A stretch of 44,140 nucleotides of DNA from an uncultured Acidimicrobiales bacterium (GCA_937958015.1 CALGOA010000216.1:1-44140), one strand, 5' to 3'. Numbered from the stretch's first letter, positions 27,616-37,813 are shown. The notes: generated by a model from the letters alone, not told the origin. Made by a program: numbers and translations.

Positions 27616-29004
27616 TCAGTTGGTGGCGACGAAGACCGTGGACGACGCTGCGAGCGAAGCGGACAACGTGGTTCCGGCCGGCACTGAGACCGCCACGGAG
27701 TCGGGATAGTCGACTCGGTGGGCGATCGATCCGCTCGTGGCGTTGACGGTGACGGCGTCGGCCGCGACTCCGCCGAGTCCCTCGAGCACCACCACACCGT
27801 CGGTGGGAACCGGCGATCCCACTTCGTGAGGGACCCCGAGTTGGTCCGACAGGGCAACCGCGGTGGGGACACTGAGGAATCCGGTAGCCAGTCGAACATG
27901 AAGCGTGCGCTGGACGAACAGGAATGCGACGGCGTCGGCATCGGTCATCGACTGCGCCACCGCAGGATCCGCAATCGTGTTCGACGTCCTGCCGGCAACG
28001 CGCACGTTGTCGACCCGGGTAAACCAGGGCCGCAGGTAGCTGTGGCCCAGGCCGCTGAGGTAGTGGGTGGGGTCACTAGCGGGGAAGTACCCGCCGAACG
28101 AATCGTGCACCATCAGCACATGAGTGTCGGCGGCGCCGGGTGTTGTGGACTGCGCCAGCGGACGACCCTCGATGCTCGTGTCGACATAGGCGATGGTGCT
28201 CGGTTCGGGCTGGTCGATGGTGATGAGGTTCACCGACTCGGTGTTGTCGTACCCCACGAGCCCGTCCAGGTCTCCGGGTCGGTCCACGGCCTCAGACGAG
28301 AGACCCCGCTCCTCCCACACGTCAGGGTCAATGGCATCGACCACGAGTTCCATTCCCGCCATCGCTCCGGCAGGACTCCAATGGGTGTCGATCTGCAGGG
28401 CGTGATCGGCGGTGTTTACCGCAGTGCCAAGGTCGATCACGCCGGGTTGGTTCGCCAGTCGGTCGACGACGAGTTCGTTTGCCGCATGGCACGGCGCCTC
28501 TATGTCGCCCATCAGTTCCGGGGCGATACCCGAACGATCGGGGGCGATGGCAAACACCATCGTCTTGCCTGCGGACTCGAGCAGATGGTGGAGCGATGCG
28601 ATCTCCGCTGACCATTCGGCTTCAAGTTCGGGCTCGACGCAGGCCTGATCGGTCGCATCGGAGATGAACAGCCAGTTGTCCTCACCCAGCAGTACGCGAT
28701 CGCTTTCCGCCACGGCTTGGGCGTAGTTGTCATCGATGATCCGAGTGGTGCTTCGTTCGAACTCGAAGGCCAGTTCACGGCCAGGAACGTTCTCGATCAC
28801 CATCGATTCGATGTCGCGGATCGACCGGTTCTGGGTCGGCGGTGCGAACGCCGACCCGTCGGGGGCGTTCTCGATTTCCTCAGGCCCGGAGTCGCTATCG
28901 GAGGCGATGCCCACGAACGTCACTGCGGCCGGAATGAAAATAAAGGCGACGAGGGCCAACATATTGGTGATCGGCCACGTGCGTGGTTGAGAGGGCGTCG
29001 ACAT
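27616..29004 (-). CDS. AlgX/AlgJ-like SGNH-type membrane-anchored protein (glycan O-acetylation partner of MBOAT)
   Basis: N-terminal TM segment; LLGEDNWLFISD, DTHWSPAGAMAGMELV, HVLMVHDSFGGYFP; start overlaps the MBOAT stop (TGATG). Confidence 0.8.
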   Translation of the reverse strand: MSTPSQPRTWPITNMLALVAFIFIPAAVTFVGIASDSDSGPEEIENAPDGSAFAPPTQNRSIRDIESMVIENVPGRELAFEFERSTTRIIDDNYAQAVAESDRVLLGEDNWLFISDATDQACVEPELEAEWSAEIASLHHLLESAGKTMVFAIAPDRSGIAPELMGDIEAPCHAANELVVDRLANQPGVIDLGTAVNTADHALQIDTHWSPAGAMAGMELVVDAIDPDVWEERGLSSEAVDRPGDLDGLVGYDNTESVNLITIDQPEPSTIAYVDTSIEGRPLAQSTTPGAADTHVLMVHDSFGGYFPASDPTHYLSGLGHSYLRPWFTRVDNVRVAGRTSNTIADPAVAQSMTDADAVAFLFVQRTLHVRLATGFLSVPTAVALSDQLGVPHEVGSPVPTDGVVVLEGLGGVAADAVTVNATSGSIAHRVDYPDSVAVSVPAGTTLSASLAASSTVFVATN

Positions 29005-30422
29005 CAGAATTGGAAGTAGAGGAACGGCGTATACACCTGGGACAACACTCGCACCCCGACCAGCGGCACCGCCACCAGGTAGAGGGCGAGCCGCACGGTG
29101 TCGCCCTGCCAACCGCGGACCGGTAGGAGGCGCACGGGACGGTAGACGTCGGGCAGCGCCGAGATGATCAGCCCGCCGAACAACGCGGTGGCCGCCAGGG
29201 GAGTGAAGGCGTTCGCCACCGAGGTGGGGACGGCCAGACTGGGGGTGAATGCTGCGACGAACAGGTTGCCGGCGGTGGTGAGGTCGGGTGATGCGAACAG
29301 GATCCAGCCGAACACGACCACCAGCAGGGTCCAGACCCGAAGTAGCGGGTGGCGGGATTCAGCCGACACCCCGAACCTGCGTTCCACCAGAAGGGCTGCG
29401 CCATGCCAAGCCCCCCAGAGCACAAACGTCCATGCCGCCCCGTGCCAGAAGCCGGTGACCAGGAAGACGATGATCAGGTTGCGATAGGTCTTCCAGCGAC
29501 CGTTCCGACTACCGCCCAGCGGGATGTACAGGTAATCGCGAAACCACGTTGAGAGGGTCATGTGCCAGCGACGCCAAAAGTCGGTGATGGTCGATGCGAA
29601 GTACGGACGATTGAAATTCTCGGGGAAGGTGAAGCCCAACATCTGCCCGAGGCCGATGGCCATGTCCGAGTACCCGGAGAAGTCGAAGTAGATCTGCACG
29701 GCGTAGCCGAAACCGGCGATCCAAGCCGTCAGCATCGTCGGGTTCTCCGCGGCATAGGCCGCCTCGACCAGCGGTGCGACGGCGTCAGCGATCAGAATCT
29801 TCTTGGCGATGCCCCAACAGAATCGGGCAAACCCGTTTCCGAGTTCTTCGAAACCGACCGACCGCAAACCCAGCTGCTCCTTCACGTCGCGGGCCCGAAC
29901 GATCGGCCCTGCGATCAGCTGCGGAAAGAGGCTGACGTACAGAAGGAGTCGTAAGGGGTCGCTCACCGGCTCCAGCCGACCGGCTGCTACGTCGAAGGTG
30001 TAGCTCATCGACTGGAACGTGAAGAACGAGATTCCGATGGGGAGCACGATCGTGGGCACGACCACCGATCCGCCACCGAACATCCCCGACAGGTTGTTGA
30101 CGGTTTCGGCGAAGAATCCGGCGTATTTGAACCAGCCCAACAGGCCGACGTTGGCGATGATCGAGGCGGCAACACACCCCTTCACAATCCCCATTCGGCC
30201 GCGACGGCGAGCGATATTGGCGAGGTCGGCCGCCATGTAGTCGATGATGACCGACACGGTCAGGAGAAGAACCAGCTCCTCGCTGCCCCACCAGTAGAAA
30301 AACAGGCTCGAAACGAGCAGGAAGATGTTCGCCAGTGTGACTGAAGCCCTGAGCAGTGGCGCGTGCACAAGAAGCACGATCGGGAGGAACAGCCACAAGA
30401 AGGCGACTGAAGGGAACAGCAC
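29004..30422 (-). CDS. MBOAT family O-acyltransferase (AlgI-like)
   Basis: Multi-TM; QIYFDFSGYSDMAIGLGQMLGFTFPENFNRPYFASTITDFWRRWHMTLSTWFRDYLYIPLGGSRNG, TGFWHGAAWTFVLWGAWHG. Confidence 0.95.
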   Translation of the reverse strand: MLFPSVAFLWLFLPIVLLVHAPLLRASVTLANIFLLVSSLFFYWWGSEELVLLLTVSVIIDYMAADLANIARRRGRMGIVKGCVAASIIANVGLLGWFKYAGFFAETVNNLSGMFGGGSVVVPTIVLPIGISFFTFQSMSYTFDVAAGRLEPVSDPLRLLLYVSLFPQLIAGPIVRARDVKEQLGLRSVGFEELGNGFARFCWGIAKKILIADAVAPLVEAAYAAENPTMLTAWIAGFGYAVQIYFDFSGYSDMAIGLGQMLGFTFPENFNRPYFASTITDFWRRWHMTLSTWFRDYLYIPLGGSRNGRWKTYRNLIIVFLVTGFWHGAAWTFVLWGAWHGAALLVERRFGVSAESRHPLLRVWTLLVVVFGWILFASPDLTTAGNLFVAAFTPSLAVPTSVANAFTPLAATALFGGLIISALPDVYRPVRLLPVRGWQGDTVRLALYLVAVPLVGVRVLSQVYTPFLYFQF

Positions 30423-30504
30423 CGATCGATCCTAAACCGCTGCGGCCGAGGGGAGGGGGAGCGCCCCGCAAGTGCGAGCCGGTGTCATGTTGCGGGAAAC
30501 GCCG

Positions 30505-31392
30505 CTACGACGGTGGCCAGGACCGCTTCTGGGTTGGCTTCGAACCCGGTTTGGGGCCGAGTGCCCAACGGCGACGCCACGCCCCAGCTTCGGGACCGGT
30601 GAGCTCGGAGATCTCGCCGGCGTGAGCCTTTTTGCGCGACTCCCACCAGCCAGAGGAGAACTCCTCGGCCAGTTCGCTCACTCTGGTTTCGATCCGTTTG
30701 GCGAAGGTCCGAGCGTCCTCATCGTCGCCGGAGCGCATCGGGGCGCCGAAAACAACCGCACAACGCGAGCGCGACGGCCAGTTCGTGCCCTTCGGGAGGA
30801 TGCTGCCGGTGCCGTCGATGTAGGTGGGCACAACCGGTACGCCGGTCTTCTTGGCGACGAACGCCGCGCCAGGTCGATGTTCCCTGCTCCACCCGTCGGG
30901 TGAGCGTCCACCTTCTGGATAGATCAGTAGCGAGTTGCAGCCGTCGATGGCCTCGATCGCATTCTCGATGCTGAGCTTTGAGAGCTTCTGGCGTTCGATA
31001 GGGATCGCGCCGATGAAGAGTGCAGAGAGCGCCCCTGCGACCCGGTTAGGGAAGAAGTAATCAGCCCCTGCCGCCACGGCAAGGTTTCGTCGCAGATGCG
31101 AAGGAATGGTGGCGAGGAGTAACGAGGTGTCGGCGTGGCTGTGATGATTGGCTGCGAAGACCACGGGACCCTCGACGTCGTGGAGTCGGTCCGAACCGAT
31201 CACCCGCGGCGATCCGTAGATCTGAATCGCCGGTTTCATGAATCCCCAGACACCGATCTCGCGCGCCACCTTGGCAGGACGGGAACGGGCCCATTTGGTG
31301 TCGTACTGCACCCCGACGGTGGGCTCTGGAACAGGTTTCTCTACCCCCTTGGGGGTGGACGGAGGTGTAGTAATGAAGCGAAGCCAACCCAT
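30505..31392 (-). CDS. 1-acyl-sn-glycerol-3-phosphate acyltransferase-like protein (PlsC family)
   Basis: VVFAANHHSHADTSLLLATIP (NHxxxxD), SLLIYPEGGRSPDG. Confidence 0.88.
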   Translation of the reverse strand: MGWLRFITTPPSTPKGVEKPVPEPTVGVQYDTKWARSRPAKVAREIGVWGFMKPAIQIYGSPRVIGSDRLHDVEGPVVFAANHHSHADTSLLLATIPSHLRRNLAVAAGADYFFPNRVAGALSALFIGAIPIERQKLSKLSIENAIEAIDGCNSLLIYPEGGRSPDGWSREHRPGAAFVAKKTGVPVVPTYIDGTGSILPKGTNWPSRSRCAVVFGAPMRSGDDEDARTFAKRIETRVSELAEEFSSGWWESRKKAHAGEISELTGPEAGAWRRRWALGPKPGSKPTQKRSWPPS

Positions 31393-31406
31393 ACGTGCCT
31401 ATCGGT

Positions 31407-33017
31407 CTACTGAACGTCTGCCATGAAGATAGGCGGATTGTGAATATGGGTAAGGGTTGGTGCCGGACCCACGACATCCGACGCCATTTCGAGAGCGTCG
31501 TTGAGGGTTGAAGCCGGCTTGAAGCCGAGACGGCGCACCGCTTTGGGGTCGCCTCCGACCACGATCACGCCGCCCAGGTACTGCATGGCGTGGGACGCCC
31601 AGTACCACATATAGAACGGATGGACACCGTGATAGGCGTAGCTGGTTCGGTACAGGTGCCGGTACCACTCGTCCTCGGCGTACTGCTTCTCGTACTTCTT
31701 CTCGATTTCGATCGGATCGGTGGTGTCGGCCAGAACCTGCTCGAAGAAGTCGATGTAGCTGGGGTGGTGAACCGGATGAAACTCCCACGGGGTGGGGTGG
31801 CTCATGATCAGCACACCACCCTCGCGGACGACGGGTTTACCCCGGTAGAGGTTGAAGAAATATCCCAACCCCTGCACCGTCACCAGAATGGGGTTCATGA
31901 TGCTGTTCACGTTGTAGGGCGTGAGGTAGGGGAGTCCCATCGTCACGATGTCGGTCTGCCCCTCCACGGGCACCATGTGCTGTTTGTAGACCATCTCGGT
32001 GGTGCGTTTGTGTACGGCTTCAACATCGCCGGCCTGGACCGAGGTCATCTCGTACGGCGCCTTCCAATTCTGGAACGCCTTCCGTTTGGCGGTTGACGGC
32101 ATCAGCTTCAAACCGGCCTGCATGCCGGCAAAGCTGGCTCGATCGCGCGCCGACCATTCCCACTCGCGCTTCTGCAGCATCGACATGGGGCCTTCCTTAC
32201 CGAAGACGTTGGTGTTCACCGTGGTCTCGATCTGGAAGATGCGCGGTCCGCTCTTCTTGATGACTTCACCCTGACGCCAGTTGGAGCGGTGCAGCTCGGA
32301 GTTGTCCTGATCCATGAAGCTCTTGCTGTGACGCATCGTCTTCACGTTGTGGTGGGCTCGCACGCCCTGATACCCCGACAGTCCGGTCGCCGTACTCTTC
32401 CAACCGCCGTCCATGCTGACCAGGTTGATGTTGACGTACACCACCAGATCGCTCTCGGCGGCCCGCTTGGACATCTGCACGACCTCGTCGTGTTTGGTCG
32501 TGCCCAGAATCACCATGCCATCGGGATCCTCGGCATCGTGGTTGTACAGCTGGCCATAGGGGGCGAACGCTTCGTACACCCGGTCGCCGACGGCGTGGCG
32601 CAGTTCGTTTTCGGTCATGCGTCGATGCAGACACAACGCCGCAATGATGTGAACGTCGTCGACGCCGGCGGCAGCGGCGTGGTCGAGAACCTGTTCGATG
32701 ATCCGCTGACGAATGTCGGGCCGTTGCATTGGAGGCAGCGGCAGGGAGATGTCGTCGAAAGCGATCGTGAGCTTCATGCCCTTCTTCATCAGCGAAGGGA
32801 GCGGGTCGTCGTCGATCGGGTTCAGCAGCGCGTCCTCGATCGCCGCCTCGGGGTCCTTGATGCCGTGCAGAGGTTCACCCGGGTAGATCACCCGCGATCG
32901 TCCGATCGGCAGCTTCTCCATCCGGAAGCCCTCGCCATGGTGGAACAGGATCGGAGGGGTCTGACGATCCACCTCCAAGACGAACCCGGGCCTCGGGTTG
33001 GGTTTGTTTTTACTCAT
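31407..33017 (-). CDS. LarA-like (DUF2088, lactate racemase superfamily) protein
   Basis: LTIAFDDISLPLPPMQRPDIRQRIIEQVLDHAAAAGVDDVHIIAALCLHRRMTENELRHAVG and VNINLVSMDGGWKSTATGLSGYQGVRAHHN. Confidence 0.78.
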   Translation of the reverse strand: MSKNKPNPRPGFVLEVDRQTPPILFHHGEGFRMEKLPIGRSRVIYPGEPLHGIKDPEAAIEDALLNPIDDDPLPSLMKKGMKLTIAFDDISLPLPPMQRPDIRQRIIEQVLDHAAAAGVDDVHIIAALCLHRRMTENELRHAVGDRVYEAFAPYGQLYNHDAEDPDGMVILGTTKHDEVVQMSKRAAESDLVVYVNINLVSMDGGWKSTATGLSGYQGVRAHHNVKTMRHSKSFMDQDNSELHRSNWRQGEVIKKSGPRIFQIETTVNTNVFGKEGPMSMLQKREWEWSARDRASFAGMQAGLKLMPSTAKRKAFQNWKAPYEMTSVQAGDVEAVHKRTTEMVYKQHMVPVEGQTDIVTMGLPYLTPYNVNSIMNPILVTVQGLGYFFNLYRGKPVVREGGVLIMSHPTPWEFHPVHHPSYIDFFEQVLADTTDPIEIEKKYEKQYAEDEWYRHLYRTSYAYHGVHPFYMWYWASHAMQYLGGVIVVGGDPKAVRRLGFKPASTLNDALEMASDVVGPAPTLTHIHNPPIFMADVQ

Positions 33018-33023
33018 GCTCGA

Positions 33024-35384
33024 TCATTTTCTGCTCTTCTTTGCGGCGGGAAGCGGGCCAAGGGGAAGGAGGCGGTCGGTGCCGCCGCCCGCTTTGTTCC
33101 AGTTCTCGATCAGCCAGCCCCGCTTGGATGCGATCGACGCCAGGCGGGTCTCGGGATTGACCGCCACGGGATATCCGACGGCATCGAGGAGGGGCAGATC
33201 CGAAGACGAGTCGGCGTAGGCGACGGACTCGCCGAGGTCGAGACCGTGTTCGTCGGCGTAGTCGCGCAGTTCCTGGGCTCGAACCTCGCCCGTCGGCGGA
33301 ACGGTGAGTAGCTCGCCGGTGTATCGATCGTCGCGCACGCTCATCTCGGTGCAGATGACGTCGTCGAAGAGCGGTCGGAGCGGGTCGACGACGATGTTCA
33401 GGGCACCGGTGATGAGCACGGTCCGGTGGCCGAGCGCTCGGTGTTCTCGAACCCTGCGAACCGCGGCCGGGAACGCCTTGGTGAGGATGTGGTCGGCGAG
33501 AAGTTCGCTGCCGAGCTTGTCCATCTGGGCCACTGACGCTCCGTCGTAACGTCGGTAGAAGTGACGCAGGAAGTCGGTGCGGTCACGAGCGTCCAGCGCC
33601 AGAAGCCCCGGCGCCTCGCCGAAGGTCTTCACCGCAAATCGCACCCGGTCGGCAGGGCCCATATGCCGGGTTGCCAACCATGCATAACTGAAGACCACAT
33701 TGGAGGCGATGATCGTGTTCTCAAGGTCGAACGCCGCCAGGTGGCGATCGGTGGAGAGCACCTTCGTGCGCATCCGCTTGACTCGATCGTCGGGATCGCT
33801 GCGGGTGGGCGTGGTTTTGACCCGGGCGTGGTGCACAACCGACGGGAGGTGAATCTGGGTCACATAGTGTTCCCAGTCGATGATGGCCGGGTCACAGCCG
33901 AGGCTGTCGGCGTCGGCTTTGGTAAGTCCGTCGTGTAGTCCGACCAGATTCTCGACGCCGTAGAGCGCTTCGCACTCGGCGTAGGCGCCGTAGATCTTCA
34001 CGTACCCCATGGCCCGCTCGACCTGATCCTTCTGGTCCTCCACCTGGGCGTTGAGCATGGCCTGCTTGCCGCGCAGGGGTAGCCGCTTCAACGTTCTGTC
34101 GGCGCGATCCAGGCTCTTCTGGGCCCGAGTCAGCTGCCGCTCGACAGCTCCGCGACCGGGAAAGGAGAACTTCGCAACTGCGATGGGTTGACCCTTGCGG
34201 TCATAGAGCGGGTTTTCGGTGAACCAACCGTTGACCAGATCGACGAGCTGGCGGTAGTGCAGCGGGTTGCGGGTGCCAGAGGCGACCTGGGTGATGTCGA
34301 CGGTGTCGGGATCGACCACGCCTCGGGCGGCGACATCGATGATTGCTGCGACGACGAGGTCGACGGGGATGACGTCGACGACACCCTCGGGAACGCCGGG
34401 GAATTCCTTCAGCAGACCCTGGGCGTAGCTGATCAGGATCGGCTCGGCCATCCGGAAACCCTTGATCCATCCCGGAACCGGCTCGGCCCAGGCGGACTCG
34501 ATGATCGAGGGGCGGACGATGCTGACCGGGACGTTGCCCCGGCTCTCGACCAGCGCCCGTTCGCCGAGGGCCTTGGTGTAGGCATACGCGTCGGGCCAGC
34601 CGAGCGATGCGGCCCGGGCCCGACCCGCTTCGACCAACTGCTCGCTCACCCAGCGCTGACGAAGTTGTTCGGTCTTGGCCGAGAGAAGCGGCGTGCCGGC
34701 AGCGCCCAGTTCGTGGCGGGCCCGGGCCCGGAACTCCTCCAGTCGGGATGCGGCGCGGGACTCGGCATCAAAGTCGGCCCGAGTGCGTCGGGCCGCCTTT
34801 ACCTCGGAGCGCCAATTCACATCGATGTGGAACGGGGAGTCACTGAGCAGCTGCTCGGGAGCGTGACCCCGACGGTTTCCGGCCACGTAGCAGGTGGACA
34901 CGCCGACGAAATGCGGGGTGACCCCGAGGTCCTGCAGCGTCTGCACAATTCTGGTGGCGCCGAGCAGATTGACCTCGACCGCCAGATCGATCGCCGCGTC
35001 GAAGCTGACGGTGGCGGCGCTGTGGATGACGGTGTCGCACGACGACATGAGGGCTCGACCCTCATCGTCGAGGGCGAGGCCATCGGTGCCGACGTCGCCG
35101 GCGATCACCTGAACGCGAGCATCGACCTGCGCCCAGAACGGCTCCGCCCCGGCCTTCCGGTCGCCGTCACCCAGTTCGGTCATCCAGCGGTGGAAGACGT
35201 CGTTGCGGAAGATCTCGCGACGGGCCCGTTCGGCTGGGGTGGAACGTTTTCCCGGCCGGACCAGAAGAACCAATTCGCAGTCGGGGACCGACCGCATCAG
35301 GCGCTCGACCAGTGCCGTCCCGAGGAAGCCGGTAGAGCCGGTTATGGCGATTCGCTTTCCGGCCAACCTCTTCGAAACTGACAA
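33024..35384 (-). CDS. fatty acyl-CoA reductase-like (extended SDR / NAD-binding_4) fused to C-terminal HAD-IB domain
   Basis: KRIAITGSTGFLGTALVERLMRSVPDCELVLLVRPGKRSTPAERAR, YTKALGERALVE, VSIVRPSIIESAW; C-terminal AAFDLENTIIASNVVFSYAW...YADSSSDLPLLDAVGYPVAVNPE. Start uncertain (TTG at 35384 or further upstream, ORF open to 35504). Confidence 0.85.
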   Translation of the reverse strand: MSVSKRLAGKRIAITGSTGFLGTALVERLMRSVPDCELVLLVRPGKRSTPAERARREIFRNDVFHRWMTELGDGDRKAGAEPFWAQVDARVQVIAGDVGTDGLALDDEGRALMSSCDTVIHSAATVSFDAAIDLAVEVNLLGATRIVQTLQDLGVTPHFVGVSTCYVAGNRRGHAPEQLLSDSPFHIDVNWRSEVKAARRTRADFDAESRAASRLEEFRARARHELGAAGTPLLSAKTEQLRQRWVSEQLVEAGRARAASLGWPDAYAYTKALGERALVESRGNVPVSIVRPSIIESAWAEPVPGWIKGFRMAEPILISYAQGLLKEFPGVPEGVVDVIPVDLVVAAIIDVAARGVVDPDTVDITQVASGTRNPLHYRQLVDLVNGWFTENPLYDRKGQPIAVAKFSFPGRGAVERQLTRAQKSLDRADRTLKRLPLRGKQAMLNAQVEDQKDQVERAMGYVKIYGAYAECEALYGVENLVGLHDGLTKADADSLGCDPAIIDWEHYVTQIHLPSVVHHARVKTTPTRSDPDDRVKRMRTKVLSTDRHLAAFDLENTIIASNVVFSYAWLATRHMGPADRVRFAVKTFGEAPGLLALDARDRTDFLRHFYRRYDGASVAQMDKLGSELLADHILTKAFPAAVRRVREHRALGHRTVLITGALNIVVDPLRPLFDDVICTEMSVRDDRYTGELLTVPPTGEVRAQELRDYADEHGLDLGESVAYADSSSDLPLLDAVGYPVAVNPETRLASIASKRGWLIENWNKAGGGTDRLLPLGPLPAAKKSRK

Positions 35385-35532
35385 TTCGTGCTCCCGATCA
35401 TGGCCCGCCCCGCCCCATCCGGTGCGGGAGCCCGCTACAGCATAGGGAATCATCGGCCGCCACCAGCACACCTGAGCTGGTGGCTGGGTCTCCCTCCTGC
35501 TCACGGTCCGGCGCGGCTACGGTTTCAGCACA

Positions 35533-37785
35533 ATGGAACAGCATTCCCGTTCTCGCTCGATCCGCCCGCAGGCGCCCCGACGTACCGCTGCGTTGTCGGC
35601 GTTCCTTCTGGCCGTGCTCGTCGCCGTGTTCGGGGTTGGCATGTCGATCAGCCCCAGCGGAGCCCAAACCACCGACTGTACGGTCGGCCTGGTCGACACG
35701 ACCGGACAGATCGATGCCGGCGCCGTCGAGGATGCCATTGACAGGTATCTCGAAGTGATTCCGGAAGCGCAGGTGTTCGTTCGGTCCAGCGACGATGGGT
35801 CGAATCTAGATCAGCTCCGAGAGCAAATCCTTGCCGACTGTCCGGGTGCTATCGGAGAGTATCTCTTCGTCGCAATCGACAGTGCCAACCCGCCTCAAAG
35901 TTCCGTGTTTGGTAGCCGGCTGAGCACCTCGTTGGCCGAAGAAGTTAGAACCGGTGCAATGCGCGAGAACCTCCGAGGCGGCGATCTGACAGGTGGCCTC
36001 GTCGCTGCGATCGGAGACGCTTCGATTGTGGCCGAGACATTCGGTGAGGAGGTCGTGATTGACCGGGAACCCGCCGCACCGGTGGAGGATTCGGGAAACC
36101 TCGGCTCGCTGATTCTGGCCGGTTCGGTCGTTGGGCTCGCCGGTGTCGGGGGCGGCGTGATGGTCCGCAACCGGCGGAAACAACTGGCGGAGATGCGCCA
36201 GACGTTCTCCACCCAGATCGCCCAGCCCCGGATCCGAATGGGAGCGGCGCGCGAACGCGATGCCCGCTTGAGCGAGCAGGGCGAACGATTCTCTCGCACC
36301 GTCGAGGGGCGCACCCTCGACCAACTACGACACCTCCAGCACGGGGTTGCCACCGCGGGAAACGACGCGGAACGTCAGGCCACGCTGCTGACCAAAGCAA
36401 CGCCGAAGGGCATCGAGAGCGCGTCGAGCGAGGAACTGGAGGTGGGCGCAACACGCCTGGCCGAGTTCACCGAATCGCTGGATCGTTATCAACTGAGTCT
36501 CGACAATCTCACCGCGTTTGGCGAACTGCTGGACCGGCTTCGGGTGGCGCTTCCCACGAAACGAGCCCTACTGCTCGAAGAGTTGGCCGACGCCGACGAT
36601 TTGGCGGGCCAGAGGACCCGTTCGGGATGGAAGATCGACGAGGTGATTCAGCAACTGGCATCATCGAGACGAACCGTCACCGGTGTCTCGTTCGACGAGC
36701 TGAAGCTCGACCTGTTGGAACTTTCAGACCAGCTCGAGGGGGCCGAGGCCGAACTGTTCGCCGCCCGACACGAGGCCGAAGTGGTCGTGGACCGACCGGA
36801 CGGGCTCGCCAACTGGGCGAACGAATTAGCCGCGGCAGAATCCGACGAACGAGCCCGAATCACCGAGACCGATCAACGGTTCGCTCAGGTCGTCGTGCCG
36901 CACGCCAACGAATCGTGGGACTGGGCGACCGAACACACTGCGGTTGCCTCGGCTCGGCTGGACCGATCGGTTGAGCGGCGAGACGGCGGCGTCGAGATGA
37001 TCCCCACGCAGGATTGGGATGGCATCGCCGCCGAGTTGGAGGCTGCGGGTCTGGAACTAAACGAGGCCGACGCGTTGCTGGACGCACTCGACACGCTGAT
37101 GGTCGACCTCGAACAGGCGAAGATCGAGAGCCCGGGAATGATGCGGGCTGCGGTTCAGGAGCTTTCACAGCTCACCGCATTCATCGCGTCCAAAGCCACC
37201 GACCTAGCGCCCAAGTATCACCTGCAGCCCCGCAAGGTTCAGGAGGTGCTGGAGGAAATGGGACGCGAGCTGACGTTGCCCCGCCCCAACTACCTGCGGG
37301 TGGCGCGAACTCTGGATCGGATCGACCGGCAGATGGATCAGATGTTGCTCGAAAGCCAGGAGGAGGCCAAACGAATCGAGGCGCTGCGTCGGGAGCTGGC
37401 CCGCGAGGTGGCTCGGGCGACCCGAGCCATTCGTCGAGCCGAGCAGACCCTCGGCTGGACCGTCTTCAGCACCCGGAAGGGTCGGTTGGAGCGTCTCGCC
37501 GGCGACCTCACCCGGCTCAGCGGATCCTGGGAGGAACAGATCCGCGAAGCCAACGAGATCGCCGACACCGCAGTGTCGATTCGCGAGGAGATCATCCATG
37601 AACGGCGACGTCGCAACACCGGCGTGATCATCGTTGGAGGCAGCCGGGGTGGCGGCGGTTGGGGTTCCAGCTCCGGTGGTGGCGGATTTGGTGGCTTCGG
37701 CGGCGGCGGTGGCGGTTTCGGCGGCGGCAGCTTCGGCGGTGGCGGCGGAAGTTTCGGCGGCGGAGGTTCCACCGGCGGCTGGTAG
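35533..37785 (+). CDS. TPM-domain secreted/membrane protein with long helical region and Gly-rich C-terminus
   Basis: Signal peptide; TVGLVDTTGQIDAGAVEDAIDRYLEV...; TM LILAGSVVGLAGVGGGVMV; tail GGGGFGGFGGGGGGFGGGSFGGGGGSFGGGGSTGGW. Confidence 0.8.
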   Translation: MEQHSRSRSIRPQAPRRTAALSAFLLAVLVAVFGVGMSISPSGAQTTDCTVGLVDTTGQIDAGAVEDAIDRYLEVIPEAQVFVRSSDDGSNLDQLREQILADCPGAIGEYLFVAIDSANPPQSSVFGSRLSTSLAEEVRTGAMRENLRGGDLTGGLVAAIGDASIVAETFGEEVVIDREPAAPVEDSGNLGSLILAGSVVGLAGVGGGVMVRNRRKQLAEMRQTFSTQIAQPRIRMGAARERDARLSEQGERFSRTVEGRTLDQLRHLQHGVATAGNDAERQATLLTKATPKGIESASSEELEVGATRLAEFTESLDRYQLSLDNLTAFGELLDRLRVALPTKRALLLEELADADDLAGQRTRSGWKIDEVIQQLASSRRTVTGVSFDELKLDLLELSDQLEGAEAELFAARHEAEVVVDRPDGLANWANELAAAESDERARITETDQRFAQVVVPHANESWDWATEHTAVASARLDRSVERRDGGVEMIPTQDWDGIAAELEAAGLELNEADALLDALDTLMVDLEQAKIESPGMMRAAVQELSQLTAFIASKATDLAPKYHLQPRKVQEVLEEMGRELTLPRPNYLRVARTLDRIDRQMDQMLLESQEEAKRIEALRRELAREVARATRAIRRAEQTLGWTVFSTRKGRLERLAGDLTRLSGSWEEQIREANEIADTAVSIREEIIHERRRRNTGVIIVGGSRGGGGWGSSSGGGGFGGFGGGGGGFGGGSFGGGGGSFGGGGSTGGW

Positions 37786-37813
37786 CCGTTCTGTATCCGC
37801 AGGGTCGCAGCGG

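Noticed and set aside
34188-35381. 397-aa plus-strand ORF
   Set aside because: Antisense to the FAR-HAD fusion gene.
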